From Symbiodinium natans (taxonomy: Eukaryota > Sar > Dinophyceae > Suessiales > Symbiodiniaceae): a stretch of DNA of 40,710 nucleotides. Below, in pieces: positions 19,133-26,700 of this stretch (position 1 is the first letter of the stretch; each line of letters opens with the position of its first letter). The stretch is from the NCBI GenBank assembly GCA_905221605.1, contig CAJNDS010000668.1:274245-314954 (forward strand), read 5' to 3'. The notes below the pieces were generated by a model that ran no database searches, was not told the origin of the DNA, and saw only the letters and a list, made by a program, of their open reading frames with translations. A program made the translations under genes and the position numbers.

Positions 19133-20967
19133 CGGGTTTTAGGGTGGAGGGTTTAGGGTTTCGAGTTTCGGGCTTCGGGATTGAGCGCTTCTGGCTTGAG
19201 GGGTTTAGGAGTGCCGGGTGTTCGCGGTTCTAGGGTAGTGTGTGGGGTTAGGGTTTGAGGAGGGCTAGGGCTTAGGGCTTAGGGTTTAGGATTTTGGGCT
19301 TAGGGTTTAGGTTTAGGACTGCCAAGCTTCGGGCGCTTAGGGCCTTGGGTCTTAGTTGGTCTTGTAAAGTTAGGCCGTTTCGTCTTAGGGCTTTAGGTTT
19401 TTGTAGGCTTGTAAAGTTAGGCCGTTTCGTCTCAGGGGTTGGTGAATTTTGTGCGCTAATTCGGGGTTTAGAGCTATTTGGGGTACTAGGTTGTAGGGAA
19501 CGCCAAACAATCCGGCTGTTCCGCACGCTTAAATAGGTGAAGCTCTAGCACCACTATTGCCCAAGGTCCCTAAGCCCCCAAAGTCCTCAACCGCAAGCCC
19601 CTTTCAGCACCTAAACCTTCAAAACCTCACGTCCCTAAACCCTAAACCCTAAAAACTAAACCCTGAAACCTTTCAACCCCCAAAGCCTCACGTCCCTAAA
19701 CCCTAAACCCTAAAAACTAAACCTTGAAACCTTTCAACCCCCAAAGCCCCAAGCCAGGCCTACACCATGGGAGCCATACCCCTCAATTGGACGCGCACGC
19801 GCGGCTGAGCTTGCTCTCGCCCGACGCGAAAAGAAGGGCTCTCGGGATACGGGGGTTATACGGGGGTTTAGGTTCAGGGTCTAGGTTTCTTTAGGTTTTC
19901 GGGTTTAGAGTTTTGGGTCTTTTCGGCCATAGGCTCCAAATGGGCCCGGTTTAGGGTTTAGGGTTCAGGGTTTAGGGGTTTAGGGTTTAGGTTTTAGGGT
20001 TTAGGGTTTAAATTTGTAGGTTGTCGGGTTGAGGGTTTCAGAGTATGGTGCTTGAGTCTTCGGCCGTAGGCTGTGGGGGTGAGTGTTTCAGGCCTCAGGG
20101 TTTAGATGGGTCTAGGGGAAGTTGTAGGGGCTTAGGGATTTAAGGATGGTCTCGAGCCATAGGACTTGACATGAGGGTTTAAGGGTTTTAAGGGTTAGTG
20201 TTGCGGGCTTTAGGGTTCAGCGGTTTCGGACCCGCTCTCGCTTGATCGGGCCCGCTAGTATGATATACAGCCCTGTATAGTTCCCAAGAGGGGACCATAA
20301 ACCCCAGCCTCAAAACGACAAACCCTAAACCCAAAACCCTAAACCCTAAACCCTAATCCCTAAACCCTAATCCCTAAACCCTAAACCCGAAACCCGAAAC
20401 CCTAAACCCTAAACCCGAAACCCTAAACCCAAACCCTAAACCCTAAAGAACCCCGGAGCTGTCCCTGGGTGCGTTCAGCCTCGGGATAGGGTTCGGGCTT
20501 CAGGGCGTACGGTTTCCCAAGCCGTAAACCCTCAACCCTAAACCCCAAGCCCTAAACCCTAAACCCTAAACCCTAAACCCTAAACCCTAAACCCTTGTGG
20601 CTTGCGGCTCCCGGATTCAAGATCTTCTGTTTTCAGGGCCTGTGTTGGGTTCTAACGACCCGCCGCGAAAAAAAATCAAGACCTTCGACCCATAGGTCGT
20701 TGTAAAGGGGTGCCTTGGGGAGGGTTCAGGGTTTAGGGTTTAGGGTTTAGAGTTTTAGGGTTTGGGGTTTAAGCTTTAAGCTTTTGGAGCAGCACAGGAC
20801 AGCAAACATCTCCTGTTGGCTGCAGCCGGGGCAGTGGCACTTGCCGGCGTCATTGCCCGGGGCTCGCCGTGAAGCCGTGAGTTTCAGGGGTACTTGGAGG
20901 TTCATGGTACTTGTTAACCAATGGTTTAGGGTTTAGGGTTTAGGGTTTCGGGTTTAGGGTTTAGGGC
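19133..20967. repeat. Telomere-like mosaic with local duplications
   Basis: Mostly degenerate G-rich units, with C-rich blocks at 20320-20446 and 20525-20595. A 25-base direct repeat, CTTGTAAAGTTAGGCCGTTT and following bases, lies at 19361 and 19408. A 61-bp unit containing two CCCTAAA heptamers is tandemly duplicated at 19626-19686 and 19687-19747. A lone family 1 left terminus, TACTTGGAGGTTCATGG, lies near 20,891. No gene is recognised. Confidence 0.85.
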
Positions 20968-21113
20968 TACTTGGAGGTTCATGGTACCTATTAACCAGTT
21001 CTAACTGTACTTATAGCTGTACTTCTATAACCTTATCAGGGCACTTAAGGGGCTTATAAGTTGGTTATACGTACAGTGATAATTGGTTAGTAAGTACCAT
21101 AAACCTCCAAGTA
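20968..21113. mobile_element. Foldback element, family 1, best-preserved copy
   Basis: A 43-base left arm (20968-21010, starting TACTTGGAGGTTCATGGTAC) and a 43-base right arm (21071-21113, ending CCTCCAAGTA) are inverted copies with 37 of 43 matches. The 60-base interior has further nested inverted sequence (TATAACC...GGTTATA). The left arm abuts TTTAGGGC. The whole 146 bp can fold into one long hairpin and has no coding capacity. A non-autonomous transposon (MITE) is the likeliest explanation; a structured RNA is an alternative. Confidence 0.7.
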
Positions 21114-21131
21114 CTTCTATGCGCCCTTAAT

Positions 21132-21249
21132 ATGGTCCCTTACCTCCTTTATATAAGGGGCTCTGAAGTATGGGCCCTTGGGTTGTATAGTAGGGTATAG
21201 AAGGGGTTTATCAGGGGTCTCCATTTAAGGGCCCATACTAAGGGACCAT
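21132..21249. mobile_element. Foldback element, family 3, with a small hairpin inserted in one arm
   Basis: The right arm AAGGGCCCATACTAAGGGACCAT (21227-21249, 23 bases) pairs with two separated left pieces: ATGGTCCCTTA (21132-21142) and AGTATGGGCCCTT (21167-21179). The 24 bases between those pieces contain CCTTTATATAAGG, itself a palindrome. A related segment is at 8204-8250. Confidence 0.6.
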
Positions 21250-21640
21250 GTAGTCACCCAAGAATAAAGGATTCCTGTAGAGGGTTTTGGGTTTTAGGGG
21301 CTTGTGCGGCGGCTCGATGACGTCAAACTTGCTACATGGGAGGGGGTTCCGACAGAGGGGGTGGGGTTGCTATAACAGGGAGTCTAGCAATTTGAGTTTA
21401 GGGTTTAGGCTTTCGTCTTTAGGCTTTAGGCTATGTTCAGAAAGACCCCCATATCCGCCCAGAGGCTCCGGGCTGAGCGACCAAGCGACCGAGATTGCCC
21501 TGTTTAAAGGGTTTAGGGTTTGGGGGTGTGGGGGTTTAGGGCTGAGGGTCAAACCATGACCAAACCCTACCACCCTTATCATACTCCAACCTCCCAACCC
21601 CCCCTGCCCCAAGAATTGGCAATTAAAGGACCGGATAACC
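21250..21640. repeat. Last telomere-like remnants before the genic half
   Basis: Short G-rich blocks near 21,395-21,410 and 21,508-21,545 are the last recognisable TTTAGGG units in the window. No coding region is supported here. Confidence 0.75.
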
Positions 21641-21659
21641 CCACATGCAAAGTTTTCCT

Positions 21660-21777
21660 TTCAGAAAGAGTAGAGAAGTGAGAGTGAGAGAGCGATGGAG
21701 TGAGTGTGTGGCCATGAGTGAGTGCGTGAGTGTGAGTGCGTGAGTGTGAGTGTGTGTGCGCGAGTGCGAGTGCGAAA
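21660..21777. repeat. Purine-rich GAGTGTGAGTGCGT repeat
   Basis: Interleaved GAGTGTGA, GTGCGTGA and GTGTGTGC motifs give His/Thr/Ser-rich reading on the minus strand. It lies downstream of the tail-fragment ORF on that strand and probably is not translated. Confidence 0.8.
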
Positions 21778-21947
21778 CCGCGCGAAGGTAAAGAGCGACG
21801 CGTCAAGAATAATTGCAGAAGTAACATGTGTGTCAGTCGTACATTGGTGAGGCGCGACCTCAGGCCGCAGAACCAATGTAGCTGTCGATCTTTGTTAAAC
21901 GAAGGGGCGACGCTAGTCGCCGAGTGCGTCTCCTGAGCAAGCGCTTG

Positions 21948-22046
21948 ATCTCCTTCCCAATCCGGGTCGGCAGATACAGCGAGTGTCGGCGGTGCAAGGC
22001 CGCTTTCCGCCCATGCGGGGAGATCATCTGTACCTGCACGGCCAAC
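21948..22046 (-). pseudogene. Detached copy of the kinase-like protein's C-terminal tail
   Basis: The minus strand reads GRAGTDDLPAWAESG, then a Pro/Ala-rich stretch, then SADPDWEGD. The kinase-like protein at 25488-26543 reads RAGTDDLPPWAESS near residues 285-298 and SADPDWDD near 327-334. Similarity holds at DNA level too, for example GGTCATCTGTACCTGCACGG versus GATCATCTGTACCTGCACGG. This copy lacks the kinase-like domain. It lies in a 183-codon ORF (21579-22130) whose 3' half is low-complexity His/Thr. It could be a terminal exon, a truncated paralogue or a mobile coding repeat. Confidence 0.45.
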
Positions 22047-22130
22047 ATCTAAGCACTCACACTCCATTCGCGTGCGATGCTGGCACTGATCAAGGTAGCT
22101 ACCCGTCGTATAGTTCTCGGAGCCGCGCAA

Positions 22131-23646
22131 TCCGCAATTGAACTCGACGTTGGAAGACCTGAGGCCGTCACCGGGTGGTTTGCCTGGTATTGGGTGTTGT
22201 CGTTGATGAAGCCCTGGAGCACTAGTATCTATTAACTTATCTCAAACCCGAAGCTCCTAGCGACAGCAACAACCTAACGAACCAAACATGGCTTATCTTT
22301 GCTTATTCAGGAGTTGCCTCTTGGGCCTGACCGGCTGAAGGTCAACTCCTGCACTTGTTGATGGCCTGAAAGCTTTGGGAGAGGCCTTAGCCCCGAGAAG
22401 GCAAACCCCAAAAACCCTGAGGAAGCACGCAAAATTCAGCAGCAGCTTAGGGTGGACCCCAGCCCATCCCTGAATTCCTGAACTGGATTCCGTTCACTTA
22501 ATTAATTTAATTGAAGCCTGTTACGTCGGTTCTGTGTGTGTGCGCTGGCCGATTCCGGGGTCCTGGGTCGGTGCCTAAACCTTAGGGAAACCAGGACAGC
22601 AGTAGGAAAGTGAGGAGCAATTCATTTGATTCTAGCAGCAGCCTACAGATAGGGAAGAGGAAAAGGAAGCCAGCACGATGTCCATGTCGAGCAATCATTC
22701 TTCGGACGCCGACGACCGGGCCTTGCAAAACTTGGCTTAATTGGCTTCATGCGGATCTTCAGATGAAATGGCTGCGAGACTTCGCAACGTGCGTGAAGGC
22801 AACAGTAAGATCTCGATGCAACCCAAGCCAGGTTCCTCCCGAGGCGCACGGGTGAAGCTGCGGCGGAGGAGCCTTGCGGGACTGTGGGGGCGGCGCCTTC
22901 TTGGATACTGGAGCATGCCTTTGGCGCGGAGCAAGCACCCTGGAATAAGTTCTGGAACCCAGCGTGCAATCAGCACTTGCTCTCGCCGTCTTGTCCAAGG
23001 CCAAAGTCGAGCAAAGGGGCTCCAACTGCCAGCTCTCCATCTTGCAGCCCGGAACGCCCTGAGCTCGAAGAGGTGCCATCGCGTTTCACTGGAAAATTAT
23101 TGTAAGGTTAACAGGTGGGTTGAGGCAGCTAAATTCTAGCTAGATTAGATGGAGCCAGAAGACTTACTGCAAAACCTTATGGTTAAGTCCATGCGGGACT
23201 GAGGTCCCGGCGAGAGGCGACGCGACTGCAAAGGGTTGGCCAGCTGCGCAACCTGTTTATGATTTGCAGTCACAGGTATGGAGACGCTCGACATGGATCC
23301 GACCTCTTCAGCAGAGCATCGCCAAGTGTCTCCAGCTTTCTGAACATCCATAAGAGATGAGGCAGCGACTCTGCCCGAGCCGAGCAGGCGTGTTCGCGTC
23401 GTGACAGGGTTCCACCTCGCAGGTAGGCTCATAAACAAGAATGCATGGTGAAAGCGAAATCAGAAGTGCTCCAAGGCAATGGCAGTAAAGCGGTGCTACG
23501 CAAGCCGCACGAGTCTTGGTGGCAGAACACAGCCTTTTGCTTCTGAATCCGAGTTGCGCGCGCTGTCCACAAGTCCGACATAAACCAGTAACAGCATGGA
23601 AGCTTCAGGTTTCTGCCCAGACGAACGCTGCTATCCGTGGAGCTCT
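22131..23646. other. Unique DNA with short ORFs, no gene recognised
   Basis: Several ORFs of 73-132 codons overlap on both strands between 22,610 and 23,440, and none shows a known domain. Around 22,628-22,739 one plus-strand frame reads a hydrophilic Ser/Asp-rich peptide (SNHSSDADDRALQNLA) ending at TAA, which has the look of coding sequence. A multi-exon gene is possible, but I cannot set its boundaries. Confidence 0.4.
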
Positions 23647-24213
23647 TCATGGCGCCGTGCGCGACTCTGAATCCTTGTCATGGGCGGCCTCTTCCTGCAC
23701 CGGACATATTTCCCATCCACGGGGTTGTTCAAGTTGTAAGGGTTGAGGGAAGCGCCAGACAATCGCAGTCACCAGGCGGCCGCTTCGGAATTCCTCCAAA
23801 ATCTCTGACCTTGATGACCGCCCGTTCACCATCACCACGAAGTCTCCTCCTTGAAGCTTGCGTGGGGCACGAAGGCGCTCGTCAACGGTGCCGTCACGCG
23901 CAGTCTGCGCAGTATGCGCCCTGCCGTTGGAACAAATTTCAATCACGCGCAGGCCCTCCACGTGCGGAAGTTTCTCAAAGCCCACCCCCAGCTTCGTGTG
24001 AGGTGCGGCTGGTGGCAAACGCCAGACAAACTCTTCTACAAGGGTCGGCAGGTAAGGTAATTGGACCACGTAATCCAAAGCCCCGTCTTTTTCGAAGATG
24101 GAGCAAATCATGGCTGCCATTTTATTCTTGGAAACCATGCAAACCTCTTGGTCAAGTAACTCCGAATCCTCAACACCTTCAACCCCAGCCACCTGGAATC
24201 TTTCAGCTTGCAT
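23647..24213 (-). CDS. PDZ-like domain protein (possibly an exon of a larger gene)
   Basis: The open frame gives 188 residues from ATG at 24213 to TGA. A PDZ-like pattern is visible: LGVGFE (75-80), EGLRVIEI (86-93), then GGDFVVMVNGRS (122-133) and EILEEF...LVTAIVWR (137-154). PDZ domains bind C-terminal peptides and act as scaffolds; single PDZ-like units are common in dinoflagellate proteins. The usual GLGF loop is LGVGF. The frame continues upstream through a (GA)n tract that I regard as intronic; CAAG just after the ATG could be a 3' splice site, so the start is uncertain. The last 30 residues are polar (EEAAHDKDSES). Partner and cellular location are unknown. Confidence 0.5.
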   Translation of the reverse strand: MQAERFQVAGVEGVEDSELLDQEVCMVSKNKMAAMICSIFEKDGALDYVVQLPYLPTLVEEFVWRLPPAAPHTKLGVGFEKLPHVEGLRVIEICSNGRAHTAQTARDGTVDERLRAPRKLQGGDFVVMVNGRSSRSEILEEFRSGRLVTAIVWRFPQPLQLEQPRGWEICPVQEEAAHDKDSESRTAP

Positions 24214-24260
24214 CGTATGGCCTATGACTGTGAGCCAGTTGAGAGGTATGCACACAAACC

Positions 24261-24263
<3 letters not shown>

Positions 24264-24313
<50 letters not shown>
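24264..24313. repeat. (CT)n microsatellite
   Basis: About 24 CT units, read as Arg-Glu repeats on the minus strand. It probably lies in an intron or upstream of the PDZ-like frame. Confidence 0.95.
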
Positions 24314-24316
<3 letters not shown>

Positions 24317-24482
24317 CTCTTCATCTCTTTGTGTCTGCTCTGTCCAGAAGCACACACAGAAATATAGTCGCACACTCGCACACGCAGCGATGCCACGCAC
24401 GCACAGACACTAAGGCGACCGCCGTTTTAAATAGAGGCCGATCCGATCAGTCGCTGCTCAGGTACAAGCCCTGTACACTCAC

Positions 24483-24584
24483 CAGAGACAGGCCGTCATC
24501 CCTCTTCCCAATCCGGGTCGAGGCGACTAGCCGGCCGTTTGCACTACCGGTTTCACAAGACTCGTAAATGATAAGGATGTTCCA
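24483..24584 (-). CDS. Possible 34-codon internal exon
   Basis: On the minus strand, AG at 24586-24585 precedes an open run of exactly 34 codons that ends at a consensus-like donor GTGAGT (24482-24477). The peptide contains NILIIYESCETGSANGRL. The ESCETGS part recalls the strand-Cys-Gly-Ser segment of caspase-fold (C13/C14) peptidases, but this is weak and no His partner is visible. The same DNA in another frame reads CKRPASRLDPDWEEG followed by a stop, after a different AG. That frame matches the D-P-D-W motif of the neighbouring kinase-like tail. Only one reading is likely to be right. Confidence 0.3.
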
Positions 24585-24629
24585 CTATGTTCGTGATGTT
24601 CTTAGGCGATAGGAGGTCTATCACGCTTT

Positions 24630-25151
24630 TCAATGGGGATTTCTCTTGCGCTTCTCCATACGAGATACGCTGGCTGCGGGGGCTTCGGTCAGCGGCGCCG
24701 GGTCGGGCTCAGGTTCGTCGAGCGACGCTGTGACAGCAGCAGCAAGATCGCCGCCGACGTGCGTGCTGGTGGCCGCTGCGTATTCCAGCGCATCTGCTGC
24801 AGCTCGGAGCGCCCGGACCTTGCTGCCCACATCGTTGAAGTTCGTGTCCTCCGGCGGTGACATCGTTCGTGCTCGTGCAGCCAACTGAAGAAAACTCACC
24901 GTGAACATGAGGTACTCTTGCCTGTCAGTCACAGGGGCCCGAGCACCATGTTCGTTTGTCAGCTGTCGGCGCAGAACATTCGGTGCAACGATCTCCGCGA
25001 GGTGTCGCTGGTCGTGCTGGTCGAGATCTCTCATGGCAACGGAGAATTCGTCGATGACATCGTGATTACCCAGTGCGACAGTCATGCTTCCGAGCAACGA
25101 ATCTGGAAGATTCCTGGACATGGCGTCAAAGCATTCAACCACAATCAACAT
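24630..25151 (-). CDS. Hypothetical alanine-rich protein or exon
   Basis: An open frame of 173 codons runs from ATG at 25151 to TGA at 24630, and stays open a little further upstream to a CAG near 25,165 that could be a 3' splice site. It starts with a hydrophobic MLIVVECFDAMS, has charged helical sequence (EFSVAMRDLDQHDQRH), then an Ala-rich part (VRALRAAADALEYAAATS). It ends in an acidic Pro-rich stretch and KRKRNPH, a possible nuclear-localisation-like cluster. The low repeat content and balanced amino-acid use favour real coding sequence. I recognise no family. It lies between the kinase-like ORF upstream and the PDZ-like ORF downstream on the same strand. Confidence 0.45.
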   Translation of the reverse strand: MLIVVECFDAMSRNLPDSLLGSMTVALGNHDVIDEFSVAMRDLDQHDQRHLAEIVAPNVLRRQLTNEHGARAPVTDRQEYLMFTVSFLQLAARARTMSPPEDTNFNDVGSKVRALRAAADALEYAAATSTHVGGDLAAAVTASLDEPEPDPAPLTEAPAASVSRMEKRKRNPH

Positions 25152-25180
25152 CTGAACCCGGAGCTGCTGATGCGCATGCA

Positions 25181-25425
25181 AAGTGAAGCAAGAAGCACAG
25201 CCGTAAGCTCTTGTGTTTGCAAAGTCGCGGGCATGTTATAGCCGAAGCTCCGTCATCTTCTCGGCGAGCGGAAGAGACCTGTCAGGTTACGCGAGCAGCA
25301 AGCACAACCGGAGGCGAAAGTTTGAAGCCAAGTCGAAATCTCAACTGCAAGGTTTGGGATATGTCTGCCAAGCGAAGCAACAAGCGCAGCAGTAAGCTTT
25401 TGTGTTTGCAAAGTCGCGTGCGCCA
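25181..25425. repeat. Direct repeat of about 55 bp, spacing 189 bp
   Basis: AAGTGAAGCAAGAAGC...TTGTGTTTGCAAAGTCGCG at 25181-25235 recurs with few changes at 25370-25425. On the minus strand each copy holds a pyrimidine-rich run followed by AG, so the duplication may involve an intron end between the kinase-like and Ala-rich frames. Confidence 0.75.
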
Positions 25426-25487
25426 GAGCTTCCCTAATTCGCGACCATGACTCGGGCCCTTATGGGCAGTCCTGCACAAAATAGGTG

Positions 25488-26543
25488 CTACTCGCCGCCG
25501 CTGGATCTCCTCCCCATTCCGGGTCGGTGCCATGGGGGAATGTCATCCCAATCCGGGTCGGCAGACGCAGCGAATGTCCGCGGCGCACGGCTGCTTTCCG
25601 CCCATGGAGGGGGGGAGTCATGTGTACCTGTGCGTGGGATGTTGGCACGGCTGCTTTCTGCCCATGGGGGGAGGTCATCTGTACCTGCACGGTCGACAAG
25701 GTCGACAACCGACCATGGGGGAAGGTCGTCGGCACGGTCGGCAGTCGCTGGAACACCTTCCCATTCCGAGTCGGTAGTTCCAGCGACGCCGTGCGTGGCA
25801 TCTACGGCGTTGGCCTCGTCCAGCTTGGCTCGGAGAGATGCGATGTCCATGTCTGTCGATTCGTCCTGAATGTGCTCTGCCGCCAAGCTCCGGAAGACCT
25901 GGAAGGCTCTCGGGGTGAAGCGAAGAGACGTCCCCCGGAGTAGGAACTTCGCGGCTGTTTGCAACGCTAGCCGAAACGTGAAGTGAGGAGGCACTTTTTG
26001 GAATATCTCCAGATCAATAAAGATCCACTGCTGCGTAATCTCGCCCAAGCAAATTTTGTCCATGTGCAGGTTGGCGTAGAACATCAGGCCAGCGTGAAAG
26101 GCACGTTCGCAGGCACAGACAACGTCCAAGAAATGTTTCCGAACTTGCCTTTTCATTGTCCGCTCATTGACGTATTCCATGATAGGATCCTCTACGTCGT
26201 CACTGATGTCAGTCAAGACTGTCCTCAGGGTAGGACCCAGCTTGCCAACCAGTATGGCGTCCAGCCGATGCTTTTCCCCGTCATGACACATTCCCCACGT
26301 CACGTACCGGCCAAAAAAGGGAGACAGATGCTGCGGCAGCCGCGGCAGCCATTCACACAAGGCTTCCTGTTCCATCTGGTTATCATTCCACCGCTGCGTG
26401 TCATCTACGAAGACTTTCAGTACGAGAGGATGATCTCGGAAGAAGTAACAGTTGCGGCCCGCGCCGGCTGCTCGCCAATCGATGACGTCCTCGACGATCG
26501 TGTCATCCTCCAGCTTCAGCCAGACGGTGTATCGCTGAGCCAT
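25488..26543 (-). CDS. Divergent protein-kinase-like (probable pseudokinase) protein with acidic Trp-rich tail
   Basis: ATG at 26543 (MAQRYTVWLKLEDD) gives 351 residues. Residues 25-180 have a kinase-like layout: a Gly-containing turn GAGRN (27-31), VLKVF with candidate strand-3 lysine K43, helix EQEALCEWL (58-66) and a hinge-like AILVGKLG (96-103). NLHMDKICL (158-166) sits where DLKPENIL is expected, and FIDLE (175-179) where DFG is expected. The catalytic Asp and Asn are not conserved, so phosphotransfer is doubtful. The tail repeats DDLPPW (272, 289), PPPWAES (311) and D-S/P-E/D-W (258, 329). Near the 3' end another frame continues with TDPEWGGDP, so an indel or splice may cut the annotated C-terminus. 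Fold assignment is my reading. Confidence 0.6.
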   Translation of the reverse strand: MAQRYTVWLKLEDDTIVEDVIDWRAAGAGRNCYFFRDHPLVLKVFVDDTQRWNDNQMEQEALCEWLPRLPQHLSPFFGRYVTWGMCHDGEKHRLDAILVGKLGPTLRTVLTDISDDVEDPIMEYVNERTMKRQVRKHFLDVVCACERAFHAGLMFYANLHMDKICLGEITQQWIFIDLEIFQKVPPHFTFRLALQTAAKFLLRGTSLRFTPRAFQVFRSLAAEHIQDESTDMDIASLRAKLDEANAVDATHGVAGTTDSEWEGVPATADRADDLPPWSVVDLVDRAGTDDLPPWAESSRANIPRTGTHDSPPPWAESSRAPRTFAASADPDWDDIPPWHRPGMGRRSSGGE

Positions 26544-26588
26544 CTTGCCCAGCGAACGATTGCTCTTCTCGCTTCCGCAGAACATCCC

Positions 26589-26700
26589 AGATGTCCGTTA
26601 CCATGCTACTTGCGGTGTTTTCAAGCGCCCAAATGTCCGTTACCATGCTACTTGCGGTGTTTTCGAGCGCCCAGATGTCCGTTACCATGCCATTTGCGGT
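26589..26700. repeat. 42-bp tandem repeat just upstream of the kinase-like ORF
   Basis: Units at 26589-26630 and 26631-26672 and a partial one at 26673-26700 share ATGTCCGTTACCATGCTACTT. Forty-two bases is 14 codons, and the minus strand reads ENTASSMVTDIWAL repeats in a frame that does not join the kinase-like frame directly. It separates the ORF's ATG from the 95-bp satellite by under 50 bases. Confidence 0.85.
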
